Part shown: in pieces, positions 1 through 10,600 of the stretch
Layout of the letters: each line of letters opens with the position of its first letter
Position numbering within the stretch: the first letter of the stretch is position 1
Source: Prevotella sp. E2-28
GTDB lineage: Bacteria; Bacteroidota; Bacteroidia; Bacteroidales; Bacteroidaceae
DNA length: 64,000 nt
NCBI RefSeq assembly: GCF_022024055.1
Contig: NZ_CP091788.1
Location: forward strand, 1,860,001 to 1,924,000
Direction of reading: 5' to 3'
Made by a program: the position numbers and the translations under genes
The notes under the pieces: model-generated
Seen by the model: only the letters and a program-made list of their open reading frames with translations
What the model was told of the DNA's origin: nothing
Databases searched by the model: none

Positions 1-468
1 AGACAGGCAAAGATTCATGGTGAGACTATCGTTGCCAAGCCTGTTCTGATGGTTGCTTTTATTGATGGAGTTGAGGCTAATGTATTTAGAAATAATCAGT
101 TTGTTATCAATGACTGGCTCGAAGGTCATTATAATATGCTGATGTCACAATATGCTAGGAATTCGCAGTTTGATGATAGTACAAGTATTGAGAAACCATT
201 TTGGCATTTAGAGACAGATGGATTTTGGCATTTAAACTATCAGGGTGAAAGACTTAGCAAGGGTCGTACACCATCAAAGGCTTGGCTTAAAGATAATGTG
301 GAGTTTGCCTTTTTCGATGAATCGCTTTGGATATTGCTTCAAAATAGAGAGTGGCGTACGAAACTCCGTGAGTATATCATCGAGCATAAACTAACGGATG
401 ATTCCTGGAAAGGTAAGATTGTGGCTGAAGGCCTTGGTGTCCTCGCAGCATTATTGATGGTTGCTTAA
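1..468 (+). CDS. C-terminal part of a protein resembling the DNA-recognition domain of HNH restriction enzymes (5' end outside window)
   Basis: The reading frame is open from base 1, so the gene begins upstream of the window; 155 residues are visible. The segments AKPVLMVAFIDGV and PFWHLETDGFWHL, separated by about 60 residues, resemble the N-terminal domain of ScoMcrA-type and related HNH endonucleases, where a 'KP(V/L)LLL..ID' helix and a 'PF.HL..DGFWHL' strand form a modified-DNA (phosphorothioate) binding fold. No HNH motif follows; the protein stops with an Ala-rich hydrophobic tail after a helical segment. It could be a stand-alone version, a truncated enzyme, or an unrelated protein with similar motifs. 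The frameshifted relic just downstream suggests the locus is decaying. Family call is from recalled motif patterns, not a search. Confidence 0.45.
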   Translation, partial: RQAKIHGETIVAKPVLMVAFIDGVEANVFRNNQFVINDWLEGHYNMLMSQYARNSQFDDSTSIEKPFWHLETDGFWHLNYQGERLSKGRTPSKAWLKDNVEFAFFDESLWILLQNREWRTKLREYIIEHKLTDDSWKGKIVAEGLGVLAALLMVA

Positions 469-481
469 GAAAGGACAATAG

Positions 482-824
482 GGACGGGTTTGGTATGGCG
501 ATTATAAGGTGATAGTTAATATTAGCGATGGAATTGTAAAAGTGAAATGCCTGATTAAAGATAAGCAGAAGATTGCTGGGGTATTCAATATATCCACGAA
601 GAGTGCCCTTTTGAAGATAGTATCGAGCGTTTGGCTTCCCAGATGTTGATAAGATGGACTTGTGCTATAAGTGATGGCAAGGTCTTGATTCATGGCTTGT
701 GGGGGAGAATCCCTATCATGATTTAGGAGAATTACCCCTTACGATTAGGAATAATCCTTTTGATAGCTCACGGAAAGTGCCTACCTTTGCCGATGTAAAA
801 AAGATACTAATGTTTCACTTTTAA
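482..824 (+). pseudogene. Frameshifted relic of an unidentified gene
   Basis: No single frame is open, but three successive frames read as one protein-like stretch. Bases 482-580 in frame 2 give VWYGDYKVIVNISDG and on; bases 583-690 in frame 1 give IQYIHEECPFEDSIERLASQ; bases 692-824 in frame 3 give VGENPYHDLGELPLTIRNN and end at TAA 822-824. The joins make about 114 residues with ordinary composition, and each frame stops soon after the next takes over, which is how two indels in a formerly intact gene look. The family is not recognised. It follows the partial HNH-like gene closely and may have been its partner. Sequencing error in the assembly is an alternative. Confidence 0.5.
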
Positions 825-842
825 AGTATAGGAGACAAGATT

Positions 843-1454
843 ATGAAGAAGATTTTTACACTGGCAATGATGATGGTAATGACTTTCACAGCCAACGCAA
901 TGAGTTATAAGACTGCAAAGAACGAGGCTTTGTTCTTGAGTGATAAGATGGCTTATGAGCTGAATCTGACGAACGCCCAGTATGAAGACGTTTACGAAAT
1001 CAATCTGGACTATCTGATGAGTATTAACGGTAAAAATGATGCCTATGGCAAATGGTGGATGCGTCGTAACAATGACTTGAAGTACGTGCTTACCGTACAC
1101 CAGTACGAGAAGTACATGAAGAAGAGTTATTTCTATCGTCCGTTGACTTGGAAGAATGGTAGTTGGACTTACGATATCTATAGCCACTATTCTAACAAGA
1201 ACAACTTCTACAAGGGGCACCCGAAGGGCTTTAATAACTACAAGGGAGGCAACAACAAGAAATCTGATCGCTTCTATGCTGACAGGAATTCTAATAAGCC
1301 AAATACGAATCCTTCTGTTAAGCATAACAACGATAGGAATACGAATGGGAATGGCTCTACTTGGAGAAATACAACGAGTAACAATCGCAACATAGCTCAC
1401 AACACTACTTCCAACCGCAACAATGGTTCCAGCCACACTGGAAGCCACCGTTAA
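843..1454 (+). CDS. Secreted protein with helical N-half and Asn/Ser-rich low-complexity tail
   Basis: 203 residues. A signal peptide is clear (MKKIFTLAMMMVMTFTANA, cleavage after ANA), so the product is exported. Residues 20-95 look helical with alternating charged and hydrophobic positions (LSDKMAYELNLTNAQYEDVY), reminiscent of small Bacteroidota periplasmic proteins with a Spy/CpxP-like look. From about residue 115 the chain is dominated by Asn, Lys, Ser, Arg and Thr and is probably disordered. Function unknown. The start is the ATG preceded by an AGGAGA-like stretch at 830-835. A hairpin followed by T residues lies just after the stop, suggesting a monocistronic unit. Confidence 0.75.
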   Translation: MKKIFTLAMMMVMTFTANAMSYKTAKNEALFLSDKMAYELNLTNAQYEDVYEINLDYLMSINGKNDAYGKWWMRRNNDLKYVLTVHQYEKYMKKSYFYRPLTWKNGSWTYDIYSHYSNKNNFYKGHPKGFNNYKGGNNKKSDRFYADRNSNKPNTNPSVKHNNDRNTNGNGSTWRNTTSNNRNIAHNTTSNRNNGSSHTGSHR

Positions 1455-1496
1455 GGTTGTTCTTACAAACTACTATATGCCTCTATTGAGGACCTA

Positions 1497-1527
1497 GGGA
1501 ATCTCAGCGATGGGATTTCCCTTTTTT
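1497..1527 (+). terminator. Rho-independent terminator after the Asn-rich protein gene
   Basis: GGGAATC and GGATTTCCC form an imperfect stem around a short loop and are followed by six T residues. It sits 43 bases after the stop codon of the upstream gene and before the convergent FKBP gene. Confidence 0.65.
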
Positions 1528-1546
1528 ATGATAAACCTCTGGAGGT

Positions 1547-1945
1547 TCATGCAATACCTAACAACTCGACCTCAAAGATCAGTGTTGAACCGCCGGGAAT
1601 GCCTGGCTGTGAGAATTTGCCATAGCCCATTTCAGCGGGGATATACACTTCCCATTTGTCACCAATGTGCATCTGTTGCATGGCAATGATCCAACCTTCA
1701 ATCAAGTCGCAGAGTCTGCAAGCCAAAGGCACACCGCCACGGCTGCTGTCAAACCGCTTGCCGTCAATGGTCTTACCTGTGTAATGAGCTGTAATGATAC
1801 TTCTTACCATCGGTTGGGCACTCGAAGCGTCACCCTCTGCCAGCACTTTATAGAAAATACCTTTAGGAAGAGCCTTAACGCCTTCCTCTTTAGACTTGGC
1901 CGCAAGCCAATCCTTGTTTGCTTGTATATATTCCCGTTTGCTCAT
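1547..1945 (-). CDS. FKBP-type peptidyl-prolyl cis-trans isomerase, cytoplasmic single-domain
   Basis: 132 residues from the ATG at 1945; the open frame reaches 2035 but the upstream part is AT-rich leader with no better start. The C-terminal FKBP fold is shown by HYTGKTIDGKRFDSS, DLIEGWIIAMQQMHIGD and IPAEMGYG followed by IPGGSTLIFEVELLGI, which contain the usual active-site Tyr, Asp and Ile positions. The short N-terminal segment (SKREYIQANKDWL) is helical. There is no signal peptide or lipobox, unlike many Bacteroidota FKBPs, so it should act in the cytoplasm on proline peptide bonds of folding proteins. It lies downstream of the TauE gene on the same strand, with about 110 bases between. 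Confidence 0.88.
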   Translation of the reverse strand: MSKREYIQANKDWLAAKSKEEGVKALPKGIFYKVLAEGDASSAQPMVRSIITAHYTGKTIDGKRFDSSRGGVPLACRLCDLIEGWIIAMQQMHIGDKWEVYIPAEMGYGKFSQPGIPGGSTLIFEVELLGIA

Positions 1946-2055
1946 TAATAATAATGTTATATTTAGATTTATTGTATTGTTGTGTTTATTTTTGATTCTT
2001 ACTAAAAATGTTGGTGCAAAGGATGAAAATAACAAGAATAGTGGGAAGTTCTTTT

Positions 2056-2781
2056 CTAAATTATGAGTATGATGACACCGCTCACGGCGATGTAGGCATA
2101 GACGATGTAGCGGAAGATACGGTTGGGTATGTGCTGAAAGACGAAGGCTCCTAAGGCTGTTCCGATGATTACGCCACCAAGTCCGAAGCAGTAATCAGTT
2201 AGGACGGTGGTGGTAAGGAAACCATTATAGGCACGGACGATGGTCATCATGACATTGCCAATGAGAAAGTAGGTCTGTGTCATTGCCATATAATGTTCCT
2301 TCGTTGGCTCACTCTGTATGAAGTAAAGCACGGCGGGAGGCCCTTGCATACCGAAGAAGCCTCCCATCAGTCCGCTCAGTGTTCCTGCTCCCACCTGTAC
2401 TTTCTTTGTTGTAGGCAGCTTTATTCTCTGACTATAAACTGCGAAATAGATGCTGATGAGGATGAGAACCACACCGAGAATCTGTCTCAGGATATGGTCT
2501 TCTATGCGCGTCAGAGCGAATATCGCTATTGATGAGATGATGATAAATGTCAGCAGTATAGGCCAGAGCCTTTTCCACGTGACATATTCCCGCATACGCC
2601 AGACGATAACTGCCGATGTGGTGATGGCCAACAGTCCTGATAGGGTAGTGGCCTCACCGTATGTAGGCAGGAAGAACGGCAGCATCGTCATGATGAAAAT
2701 GCCAAAACCGAAGCCCGTTGTGCGCTGAACGAAACTGGCTCCGATGCTAAGTAGGAAAATGGCAATAACGATGCTACTCAT
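2056..2781 (-). CDS. TauE/SafE family membrane permease (sulfite/organosulfonate exporter type)
   Basis: 241 residues, almost entirely hydrophobic, with about seven to eight predicted membrane helices arranged as two related halves. The N-terminal segment SIGASFVQRTTGFGFG and the mid-protein GLMGGFFGMQGPPAVLYF match the two glycine-rich re-entrant motifs of the TauE/SafE (DUF81) family, which moves small anions such as sulfite or sulfoacetate across the inner membrane. The substrate cannot be read from sequence. Its ATG overlaps the stop of the upstream 48-residue peptide gene (ATGA), so the two are probably translationally coupled and the permease is the last gene of the operon headed by the giant surface protein. 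That context may be positional only. Confidence 0.85.
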   Translation of the reverse strand: MSSIVIAIFLLSIGASFVQRTTGFGFGIFIMTMLPFFLPTYGEATTLSGLLAITTSAVIVWRMREYVTWKRLWPILLTFIIISSIAIFALTRIEDHILRQILGVVLILISIYFAVYSQRIKLPTTKKVQVGAGTLSGLMGGFFGMQGPPAVLYFIQSEPTKEHYMAMTQTYFLIGNVMMTIVRAYNGFLTTTVLTDYCFGLGGVIIGTALGAFVFQHIPNRIFRYIVYAYIAVSGVIILII

Positions 2782-2924
2782 GGGTTTGGTTCATCATCAG
2801 TATCACCTGCGTAGATGTTATCACCATCTGAAAAGTTATTTACTTCTGTAGATGTTGATACCATCAACATAGGGCTTTTCAGCGGCGTAGATAGGGTCTG
2901 GGGTTTTTGATATTTTTTCTTCAT
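2778..2924 (-). CDS. 48-residue peptide, starts MKKKYQKPQ
   Basis: A 49-codon frame lies in the exact gap between the fimbrillin-like gene (2 bases upstream) and the permease gene (4-base overlap, ATGA). The product begins MKKKYQKPQTLSTPLKSPML and ends in an acidic tail (GDTDDEPNP). Short proteins starting M-K-K-x-Y-x-K-P with a Ser/Thr/Gly-rich middle and acidic end are common in Prevotella-type genomes, often beside surface lipoprotein genes; their function is not known to me. The tight fit between two genes and the coupling overlap support a real gene. Too short for domain recognition. Confidence 0.65.
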   Translation of the reverse strand: MKKKYQKPQTLSTPLKSPMLMVSTSTEVNNFSDGDNIYAGDTDDEPNP

Positions 2925-2926
2925 AC

Positions 2927-3862
2927 TTAATTGATTACTTTAGTGTTGGGAGTTTTATACAATGAGTTCTTTCCGATGTTGAGCTTCACGTCATGCTGAT
3001 AGCCTTTTTGCAGTGTAGCACCAAAGGGGATATAGGCCGTACCACTATACACTTCGGAAGCATTTTGTGTGATGGTACAGGTAATCTGGAAATAGGTATT
3101 TCCTAAGGTGGATGTGCCATCCCATGCAGTCAGCGTCTGTGGAATCATAAAGAGCCAAGGCCCATTCGTGTCAGTCAGAGCGATATAGTCTGTTGAGTTG
3201 AGCGTCAGGTCAGTACCATCATAAAGCGTAAAGTTAGCGTCCGTATCAACTGAGCGCCATTCCCCAGAACTGAGCACATACTGGCCATACTTTTTGACGT
3301 TACAGAGCCTAATGTTGGATACCTTCAGCGTGTAGTCATTCAGGTTGGTAGCCTTCTTCACAAAGAATCTCAGAGCCGTGCAAGCATGGTCGAAGGTGAA
3401 CGCTAGTTTCCCCTGGCAATTAGAATATCTATCGCTAGTCTTGGCTACCAGCAAGTCCTTCTGGGCAAAGGTTGTTTCGTCAACGGTGAAGTCTATGTAT
3501 AAGCCATTCACGAATGTACCATTCGTATTGGCATACCAGTTGACAGGATAGTCATATGAAGCTGCGTCACTAGGCCAGTTGCCACCATTTCCTTTTCCAT
3601 TACTACATGTAATGCCTATTCCTTCAGAAGATGTTACATCTTCATACTGGTAATTCAGCGTAAATCCTGTAAGGCTTGATTTGGTAGTAATCTCAGCCCT
3701 TGTTGTGCGACTGGCATCAGGTGCCGTGTATGGTGTCTCCATCACCTCAATGCTCAGCGGGTACTGATTTTGTTGGGGCTGTTGGGCCTCGTTTTCATCA
3801 TCACTGGAACATGCAGCAAGCAGCAATGCTGATGCTGCCACAAAAGCAAACTTGTTAAGCAT
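2927..3862 (-). CDS. Fimbrillin-like (Mfa-like) surface lipoprotein
   Basis: 311 residues with a lipoprotein signal peptide; lipobox LLLAAC puts the lipidated Cys at residue 18, followed by SSDDE. The rest is beta-rich and fits the Mfa-like fimbrillin family: an early Arg-Thr-Thr-Arg site (SRTTRAEI, residues 52-59, where fimbrillin precursors are typically processed), a WPSDAASYDYPVNWYA segment, and the conserved central YSNCQGKLAFTFDHACTALRF. Fimbrillins polymerise into surface filaments or sit as surface adhesins after outer-membrane export. No anchor or assembly genes of a classic fimbrial locus are nearby. It follows the 260-residue lipoprotein by 5 bases in the operon led by the giant protein, suggesting a shared surface complex. 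Confidence 0.75.
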   Translation of the reverse strand: MLNKFAFVAASALLLAACSSDDENEAQQPQQNQYPLSIEVMETPYTAPDASRTTRAEITTKSSLTGFTLNYQYEDVTSSEGIGITCSNGKGNGGNWPSDAASYDYPVNWYANTNGTFVNGLYIDFTVDETTFAQKDLLVAKTSDRYSNCQGKLAFTFDHACTALRFFVKKATNLNDYTLKVSNIRLCNVKKYGQYVLSSGEWRSVDTDANFTLYDGTDLTLNSTDYIALTDTNGPWLFMIPQTLTAWDGTSTLGNTYFQITCTITQNASEVYSGTAYIPFGATLQKGYQHDVKLNIGKNSLYKTPNTKVIN

Positions 3863-3867
3863 GGTTC

Positions 3868-4650
3868 TTAATTTTCTATTTTAATAGGTTTTGTAAACGA
3901 ATAGACTTTTTGGGTTGCAGCCTGATAATATCTCAGCGTTGCAGTTTCATTGCTATTACGGGCATAGACAATCATGTTCTTGCCCAGCAGCTTATCGTCG
4001 AGTGTACATGCGCCCCTGCATTCTTCACCCATAAAGACGCCTATCATATCACCTACAGCAGGCGTTATGACTGTTGACAGTTGCTCGTTGAAATTTGTTA
4101 GGGGTACATTAATTACCACAGGGTATTTCGACGAACCCAGCGTGAACTGCGGAATGATATCCTCGTCAATGCCAAACACCTCACCAACCTTGTATTGCAT
4201 CTGTACGGTACGCGAGAATACCTGCTTCAGGTTGCAGCTGTAGTAACATAGCGTCAGCGTCAGCAACTTCTGATCCTCCTCGTTACCATAAGCCTTCATC
4301 AGGAAAGTGCCTTTATCCTTATCGTCTGTTCCGCCTAAAGTGACAGCAGGCGTTGCCAGTCCGCGCAGCTCATTATTCACAAAGAGTGCCATCATGTCAT
4401 CCTTATCAACATAAGGCTTTAGTTCATCCTCAAGCTGCAAGAGCATCACAGCCCAGTTCTCATAGTCACTGGGACTGGGTTCCTGCCAGTCAGGACGTTC
4501 ATCATCACTCATCCAGTTCACCTGCCACGAGGGCATCTGTGTTAAGCTGGTCACATGATGCTTGTCATTACCTTCGTCATCACTGCTGCAAGCCGTCAGT
4601 GCGAGGCTTGTCAGCAGGATTACAATTGAATATAGAACAGTATTTTTCAT
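3868..4650 (-). CDS. Surface lipoprotein with two copies of a domain shared with the giant neighbour
   Basis: 260 residues; signal peptide with lipobox LALTAC (Cys 21) and a following SSDDEG acidic stretch, typical of Bacteroidota outer-membrane lipoproteins. The mature part contains two similar units: DMMALFVNNELRGLATP near residue 85 and DMIGVFMGEECRGACTL near residue 204, each followed by a beta-rich stretch with an aromatic turn (LTLCYYS, ATLRYYQ). The same pattern, D-(I/M)-(V/I)-(G/A)-x-F then E-(C/L)-(R/H)-G, occurs near the C-terminus of the giant protein encoded 8 bases upstream. The domain is seen in other Bacteroidota surface proteins but I know no assigned activity. Co-operonic with the giant protein and the fimbrillin-like lipoprotein. 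Confidence 0.8.
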   Translation of the reverse strand: MKNTVLYSIVILLTSLALTACSSDDEGNDKHHVTSLTQMPSWQVNWMSDDERPDWQEPSPSDYENWAVMLLQLEDELKPYVDKDDMMALFVNNELRGLATPAVTLGGTDDKDKGTFLMKAYGNEEDQKLLTLTLCYYSCNLKQVFSRTVQMQYKVGEVFGIDEDIIPQFTLGSSKYPVVINVPLTNFNEQLSTVITPAVGDMIGVFMGEECRGACTLDDKLLGKNMIVYARNSNETATLRYYQAATQKVYSFTKPIKIEN

Positions 4651-4658
4651 ATCTTCTT

Positions 4659-7600
4659 TTATTTGATTACAATTTTCTTACCATTGAAAATATACACACC
4701 CTGGGTCTTAGGACGCTTCGACAGTTGTATGCCACTTGTGGTGTACCACTTGCCATTTTCATTGTCATGACGTACGAAGTTAATCACAGTAGGCTCGTCA
4801 GGACTACCCACCACAGCATTCGCACTGAAGGTCATCACTTCATTTGTAGCAGCAAGCATCTCACCCTCGCGCTCAATAGCGAACCAGATGCCCTTCTTGC
4901 TATCACCATCAATGCTGAGGTAGCACGTCTCTTCAGTACTGTTGGCCTGTGTCTCGCCAACTATCTCACCATCCATGAAGGCTATGAGCTTGTCACCTTC
5001 CTCCAGTTCTACACCATTCACCATGGCCGATACTGACATGGTGGTTCTGGTAGAGTGGCGCTTAGGTGCTTTACTTGCCGTGTATGCCCATTCGTCAATA
5101 AAGGTGCTACTTGGCTCGTAGAACGGATAGCGGAACTTAGCCTCCGTTGCATCCTTACGCAGGAACATATATCCCTCGCCAGGCTTCATGTACTGCAGGT
5201 TACCCTTCCAGCGTCCTGCACCACCACTTACGGTGAAGTAGGCAAACTCGCTGTGACTCTTAATCACGTCGCCAGGCTGTGCCTTGCTGTAGTAGTCGCT
5301 CAGTGCCGTCTCAACGCTCAGGTTCAGCATAGGTGTATAGCCTATACCGTTCCATCCCTGTTTCAGTCGGATGGTGCGTTCATCTTCCTGTTTGATGATA
5401 TTACCTGCGATGGGGAACTGAGTGTCATGCTGCACCTTGATGGCGAAGGCCTTCTTTGGTGTAATCACAACATTGGATATTGAGCCTGAAGCCAACCAGT
5501 GACCACCTCTGTATACCAGCGTCATGTCACTGTTCATATCTGTCAGTACGTCACCTTCAACCCATGGCATCTCATCCAGCAGCTTATTCAGGTTGAAGAG
5601 TGCCTCACTGGCCACGTTGAATGATATCCAGTTCCAGCCCTCTTTCAGGTCGAAGGTCTGTACATAGTACTCACCACCAACCAGTCGTACGGGCTTGTCG
5701 GTACCCAGCACAGCAGCATTTCTGAAGTGTATGGTGTCTGACAGCGCACCACCATCAACAGAGACCTTGAGTTGCAGCTCACGTCCTGTAGCATACTGCC
5801 ACAGTCGGAAGTTCAGTTCACGTCCGTTCAACATATTATCATACGCGGTGAGGTAGAGATTGCTCTCGCCAGTCTGAGCCGAGTAGTCAATATGTGCAAA
5901 GCCGTGACACTCGTTATCGCGTCCAAACACGCCCACGATATCGCGTGAGTCAATGTCTATCTCATCATTCACTACAACCTGTCCTACGATATTCATAGAG
6001 TGCTGTAGCAGGTCACTGTTGATGTTCCAAGCCCATGCAGGTGTCTCGCCCTCTACAGTGAGGTTCAGGTACAGAGGTTCTGATACGCCATCCTCGTCAA
6101 CCAGATGGATGATCTCGTCATACGTGCCGATGTTCAGTCCCTTGTTCACTATAGCTTTAATACTTACGAGGTCTTGCGGGCCAATCACGTTCGTGTAGTT
6201 GTCCAGCGTGAGCCACTTCGGACAGTTCTCAATCGTGAAGGTATGGCTCTGTGATGAGTTGTTTACCACGTAAAGATAAATCAAGTCACCTTCACCATAT
6301 CTAACGGTTGTTTTCTCCCTGTTGGACATCCACTGCAGGGCACTACTTGTTACGTAGTAGCAGGCAGTGGCAGGCGAAGCCATGGCGTTACCATTCTTAT
6401 CCTCAATGTCGCGTACGGTGACGTAGATGTTTCTGCGATTGATACGTGAGTTCAGTTCATCAATACCCACCATTATCTGGTTGTCCTTACCCACGCAGCT
6501 GAACGTCAGGTTCTTCAGCTCCTCATAGGGCACTACTGGAGCAGCCTGTGTAGCGTCAATGTGGTTCTTCACCGTTTCAACATCATCCAGGAACAGGTAG
6601 TCACGCATCTGGATGTTAGTAGGCTGTTTAGTCAGTGAATCCAGCTCATAGCGTATGTTGCCCTTATCGTCCAGATAGATTCTCTTACTGTATGGGTAGG
6701 CCACCAGCTCCAGGTCATTGTCTTCCTGTCTCTCCTGACGCTCAAAGCTCAGGTACGTCAGCAGACCAGCCTCGTCACCATTAGGACTCTTCGTAGAGAA
6801 GGTCTTGATGAGTGTTGGGGGCAGGGCCTGTGAGAAGAGGCAGAGCTCATCCACGTTACCACGTAACCAGTTGTGCGTATCGATGGTGGCCATCTGTCCG
6901 TTGGCTTGCATCTCGCTGTAGCGGGCAGCACCAATCATCGGATGTCCACCACTGATACCTCCCAGACTATCTGCTGAGAAGGTGGCGCGTAGCGACTGAT
7001 CTACATAGATGTTAGCCAGTCCACGAGAGCGGTTCACAGTCATGGCATAGTGATGCCACTGATTATCGCTCCAGTCGCCAGGTACCTCAACAGCCATACC
7101 ATGGGTGCGGTACATCAGTTTTTCGGCCTCGAAGCCCAGGCAGAACTGGTTTTGGGCGTTATTCTCGTCCTTTCTTCCTGCACCATTGCTCAACAGTACG
7201 CCACGACCAACTGGGTCAGTCTTAAACCAGAACATCAGTGTGTAATCCTGTTCATTTGAGCGGTTCAAGGCATCCTCACTAAGTGCCAGTCCCTGGTCTT
7301 CCCAATCCAAGTGCAGTGACAGTCCCTTAGGCATTGCCCAGAAGGCTTTTTTCAGCTCAGCGTTAGCACCCTGTGTCTTGTCAAGTGCGTATTTGCCAGA
7401 ACCTTCGTTCATGGGGTAGTAGTCCACCAGTCCCAGCTCATAGCCCGTGAGGCGTTTCTGGCCATAGGTAGAGCCTATCTGTCCACCAGAAAGGGCACGA
7501 TACCACAGGCGGGCTTCCATCATGTGACCCTTGTAGAACTGACTGTTCTTACGATTTGTCTCGTTGGTACGTCCGAAGATTAGCGGACCAGTGCCTGTGT

Positions 7601-10600
7601 AAAGCTCCTTGAGCTTGAATGAATCCAGTTGAGTACCTCCGTCATAGAGTCTCAGTATGCTGTCATTTATCACCATGGCCACCTGTCTGAATCCTGCAGG
7701 GTTGATAGCTTTTGTCGTGGTAAATTCCTGTTTGTTCACTACGGCTTTCAACTTATAGTCGGAGGTGAGCCACATCTGCAGCGTCTTTCCGTTGGTGCCA
7801 TGTGAGAAGAGTGGCATGTCCTTATCCGTCTTGTCGGGCTTGATCATCAGGTCAATGGTCAGGTCCTTGCCACTGAAGTTACGTAGGGCCTCAGTCTCCA
7901 CGCTACTGCTACCATCAAACTGAATGCTCACTGATTCAGATACCTGATTATTGTTTACCTCACCCTTCACTTCGAAGTTGGTGATGTTATTCAGGTAATT
8001 ATATTCTATGTCTTCCGAGAAGTTGAAGATGATGTTATCACCCAACTTCAGGATACCGTCTCTAGGCTCTGGCGTACCAAACAGTTGCGGACGTCTTGTA
8101 TCCTTCACACCGCTCATCACCTTCGATGAGGTAGTGAGGAACGAGTTTCCGTTTCTGCAGTACAGCACAGCCCTCAGGTCGTAGGCTTTCTCTATCACCG
8201 TTCCCTCACCATAGAACTCCGTATGAATGTTACCGTTCTGAGGTATCATAGCACACACACCATTGGCCTGTGCCATCAGTGTTGAGTCTGCATAGTAAGA
8301 ACACAGGTTCGTCCAGTATTCCTCGCCACGCTGCGACTCCTTGTACTGGAACTCTATATGGTCGAAGTTATGCTGGTACTTGTCGAATCCGTCAATGGTG
8401 ATAGGCAGGAACCAGCCACGTTCCTTATTATATTGTGCATCAGTGTTCATCACCCATTTGTCACCTGGGCTTGATATGTTCACTGGTCCAGCCTCGCGCA
8501 GGAAGTGTACGTCAAGCATAGAAGTGCAAGCAGTATTCCTCCAGTCTGATGAGGAGGCGACGCCAAATGTCAGTCCTTCATAGTCAAACTCCGCACCAGC
8601 GTAGATCTCAATTGTCTTCTCTACCACTTTACCTGGGTTCAGAATCACGGTCAGGCCGTTACCGTTCAGTGGAGAACCGTCAACAAAGACCTTTGCACCG
8701 TTAGGATTACTACTCTCATCCAGATAGAAGGTAAACCCAGTCAGGCCACCAGTGGCAGCTTCTGGCTGTTCACTATCATTGGTCAGGTACACCTTGAAGC
8801 GGGCAGGGGTACCAACAGCCACACCACTCACGCTCTGGCGGTCGAAAGACAGTTTTGGGTTACATATCTTCTTTGTGCGCTCATCAAGCAGCGTACCAGG
8901 TTTGAAGGCTTGCGTGTAGCGTGCATCCTCCCAAGAATTACAGGTAGCACCTCCACGGGTACGATAGACGAAGCTGCGTGGATAGGTCACCTTGGTGGTG
9001 TCCATATTATCACCAAGTTCTGACATCACTGACTGAGCCACGGCGTCATACTGTGTATTGTAGAATACATCTGAGAACTTATAGTCCTTAGCCTTCGATA
9101 CGTCAGAGGTCATGGTCCTCACGCGATATACGTCAACGTTAAGATGACTTTTGGCATCCATGGCGATGTTAAAGCTCTCCTTGCGGTTATACACCTTGTT
9201 CTCAGTCTCGGTGCCCTTACTGTCGAATTTCAGTACAGGCACTATCGTGAACTTGTTTTGTGCACCGCCAAACTTCACCTCAATCTCCATGCCACCTTGC
9301 TTACCGCCTTCCGATGCATCTGAATAGGTCACGGACTTGTTGGTGCCCAACTTCTTCAGGGCGGCATCTACAAGTGCCTTCACAATAGGCTGTGACACAA
9401 TTGTTGAGGCTACTGACGACAGGAACGAAGCGGTATTACTCTCACTGAAATAGTCGGTGTTAGTAACAAATGGGATATACAGCTGTGACGACTCGCTGAA
9501 CTCACTTTCAAACGTCTCGCTGTGCGTCATCTTTGTGCCGCCATCAACGTCCAGGTTGGCCACGAGGTCAGTGGCAAACAGTTTCTCACGTTCATTAGTA
9601 GCTATCATGTTCACCCAGGCCATGATGTTCTGATGCTTGACATTCACTTCATCTGTATAATTCGTAGTAGAGCCTTCGGGTGTCTTCATCACATAATCCA
9701 CGCAGAAGTTTGGATCACTGGCAGGCACCTTCGACCAGTACACGGGTTGGTTGGTCTTATCGGCTATATTCTGAGCCTCTTCCTCAGTGCCTGTGAACAT
9801 CAGCGCACGAATCTCGTTGGTCAGTGCAGGAATCAGTTCCGATACGATGTATCTCTGGGCATGTACAAACTGTGAGGTTACCTTCGGGCCATAGCCTATT
9901 GACTCGTCACGTACTAGGTGGAACAAGCTGTCTTTGCTGTCTCTTCCCTCAGCGATATGTACCAGCGAGCCATACTTCAGCGTATTGCTTGTAGGCAGTG
10001 TGCTACCGCTCAGGCGGCCTTGCATCTGCTTATATAGCCTATCGGGGATGGCACGAATGGTGCTCATAGGTGTCACCACGATATTCTGTACCGTTCCGAT
10101 ATACAGGTCAGCATCAGCACCAACCATCGTGGCAGCACTGCTGGTAGTGATGTCCTCGTTCACGCTCATGGTGTATGAGTAGGCTTTCTTTCCCGTGAAG
10201 TTCACGATATAGTCGAGAGCCAGTTTTGTATCTACCTTGGCACCATTGATGATACCAAACTCAGCACCTACTGACACTACGCCCGAATAGTTATCCAGAC
10301 TGCTACCCTTAGCCCATGAGAATGAGATACCACCATCAAACTTAGCATCCATAGAGTAGGTCATCTTCAGCTTCGAGCCTTTCGACAATGTAGCGGTACT
10401 GCCAGCTCCTGGCGGGTCACGCAGAATGTCAATCAGCATAGGTGTACTGGTGCTCAGCACGTCCTTTGACCCACTGATGGGGAACATATTCAGCACGTAG
10501 CCACTCAGTGGTGTGGCCTCATAGGTCGTACCGTTCTGTTCCAGTGTCATGGTTACTGTTTTCTTGGCATCCTTGTTTGTGAGCAGGCGTGTGGTCTGGT

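Noticed and set aside
807..1448. 213-codon minus-strand open frame opposite the Asn-rich protein gene
   Set aside because: It is an antisense by-product of Asn codons; the plus-strand product has a signal peptide and sensible composition.
2927..4650. Complete fimbrial biogenesis locus
   Set aside because: Only one fimbrillin-like gene is present; anchor, tip and regulator genes are missing.
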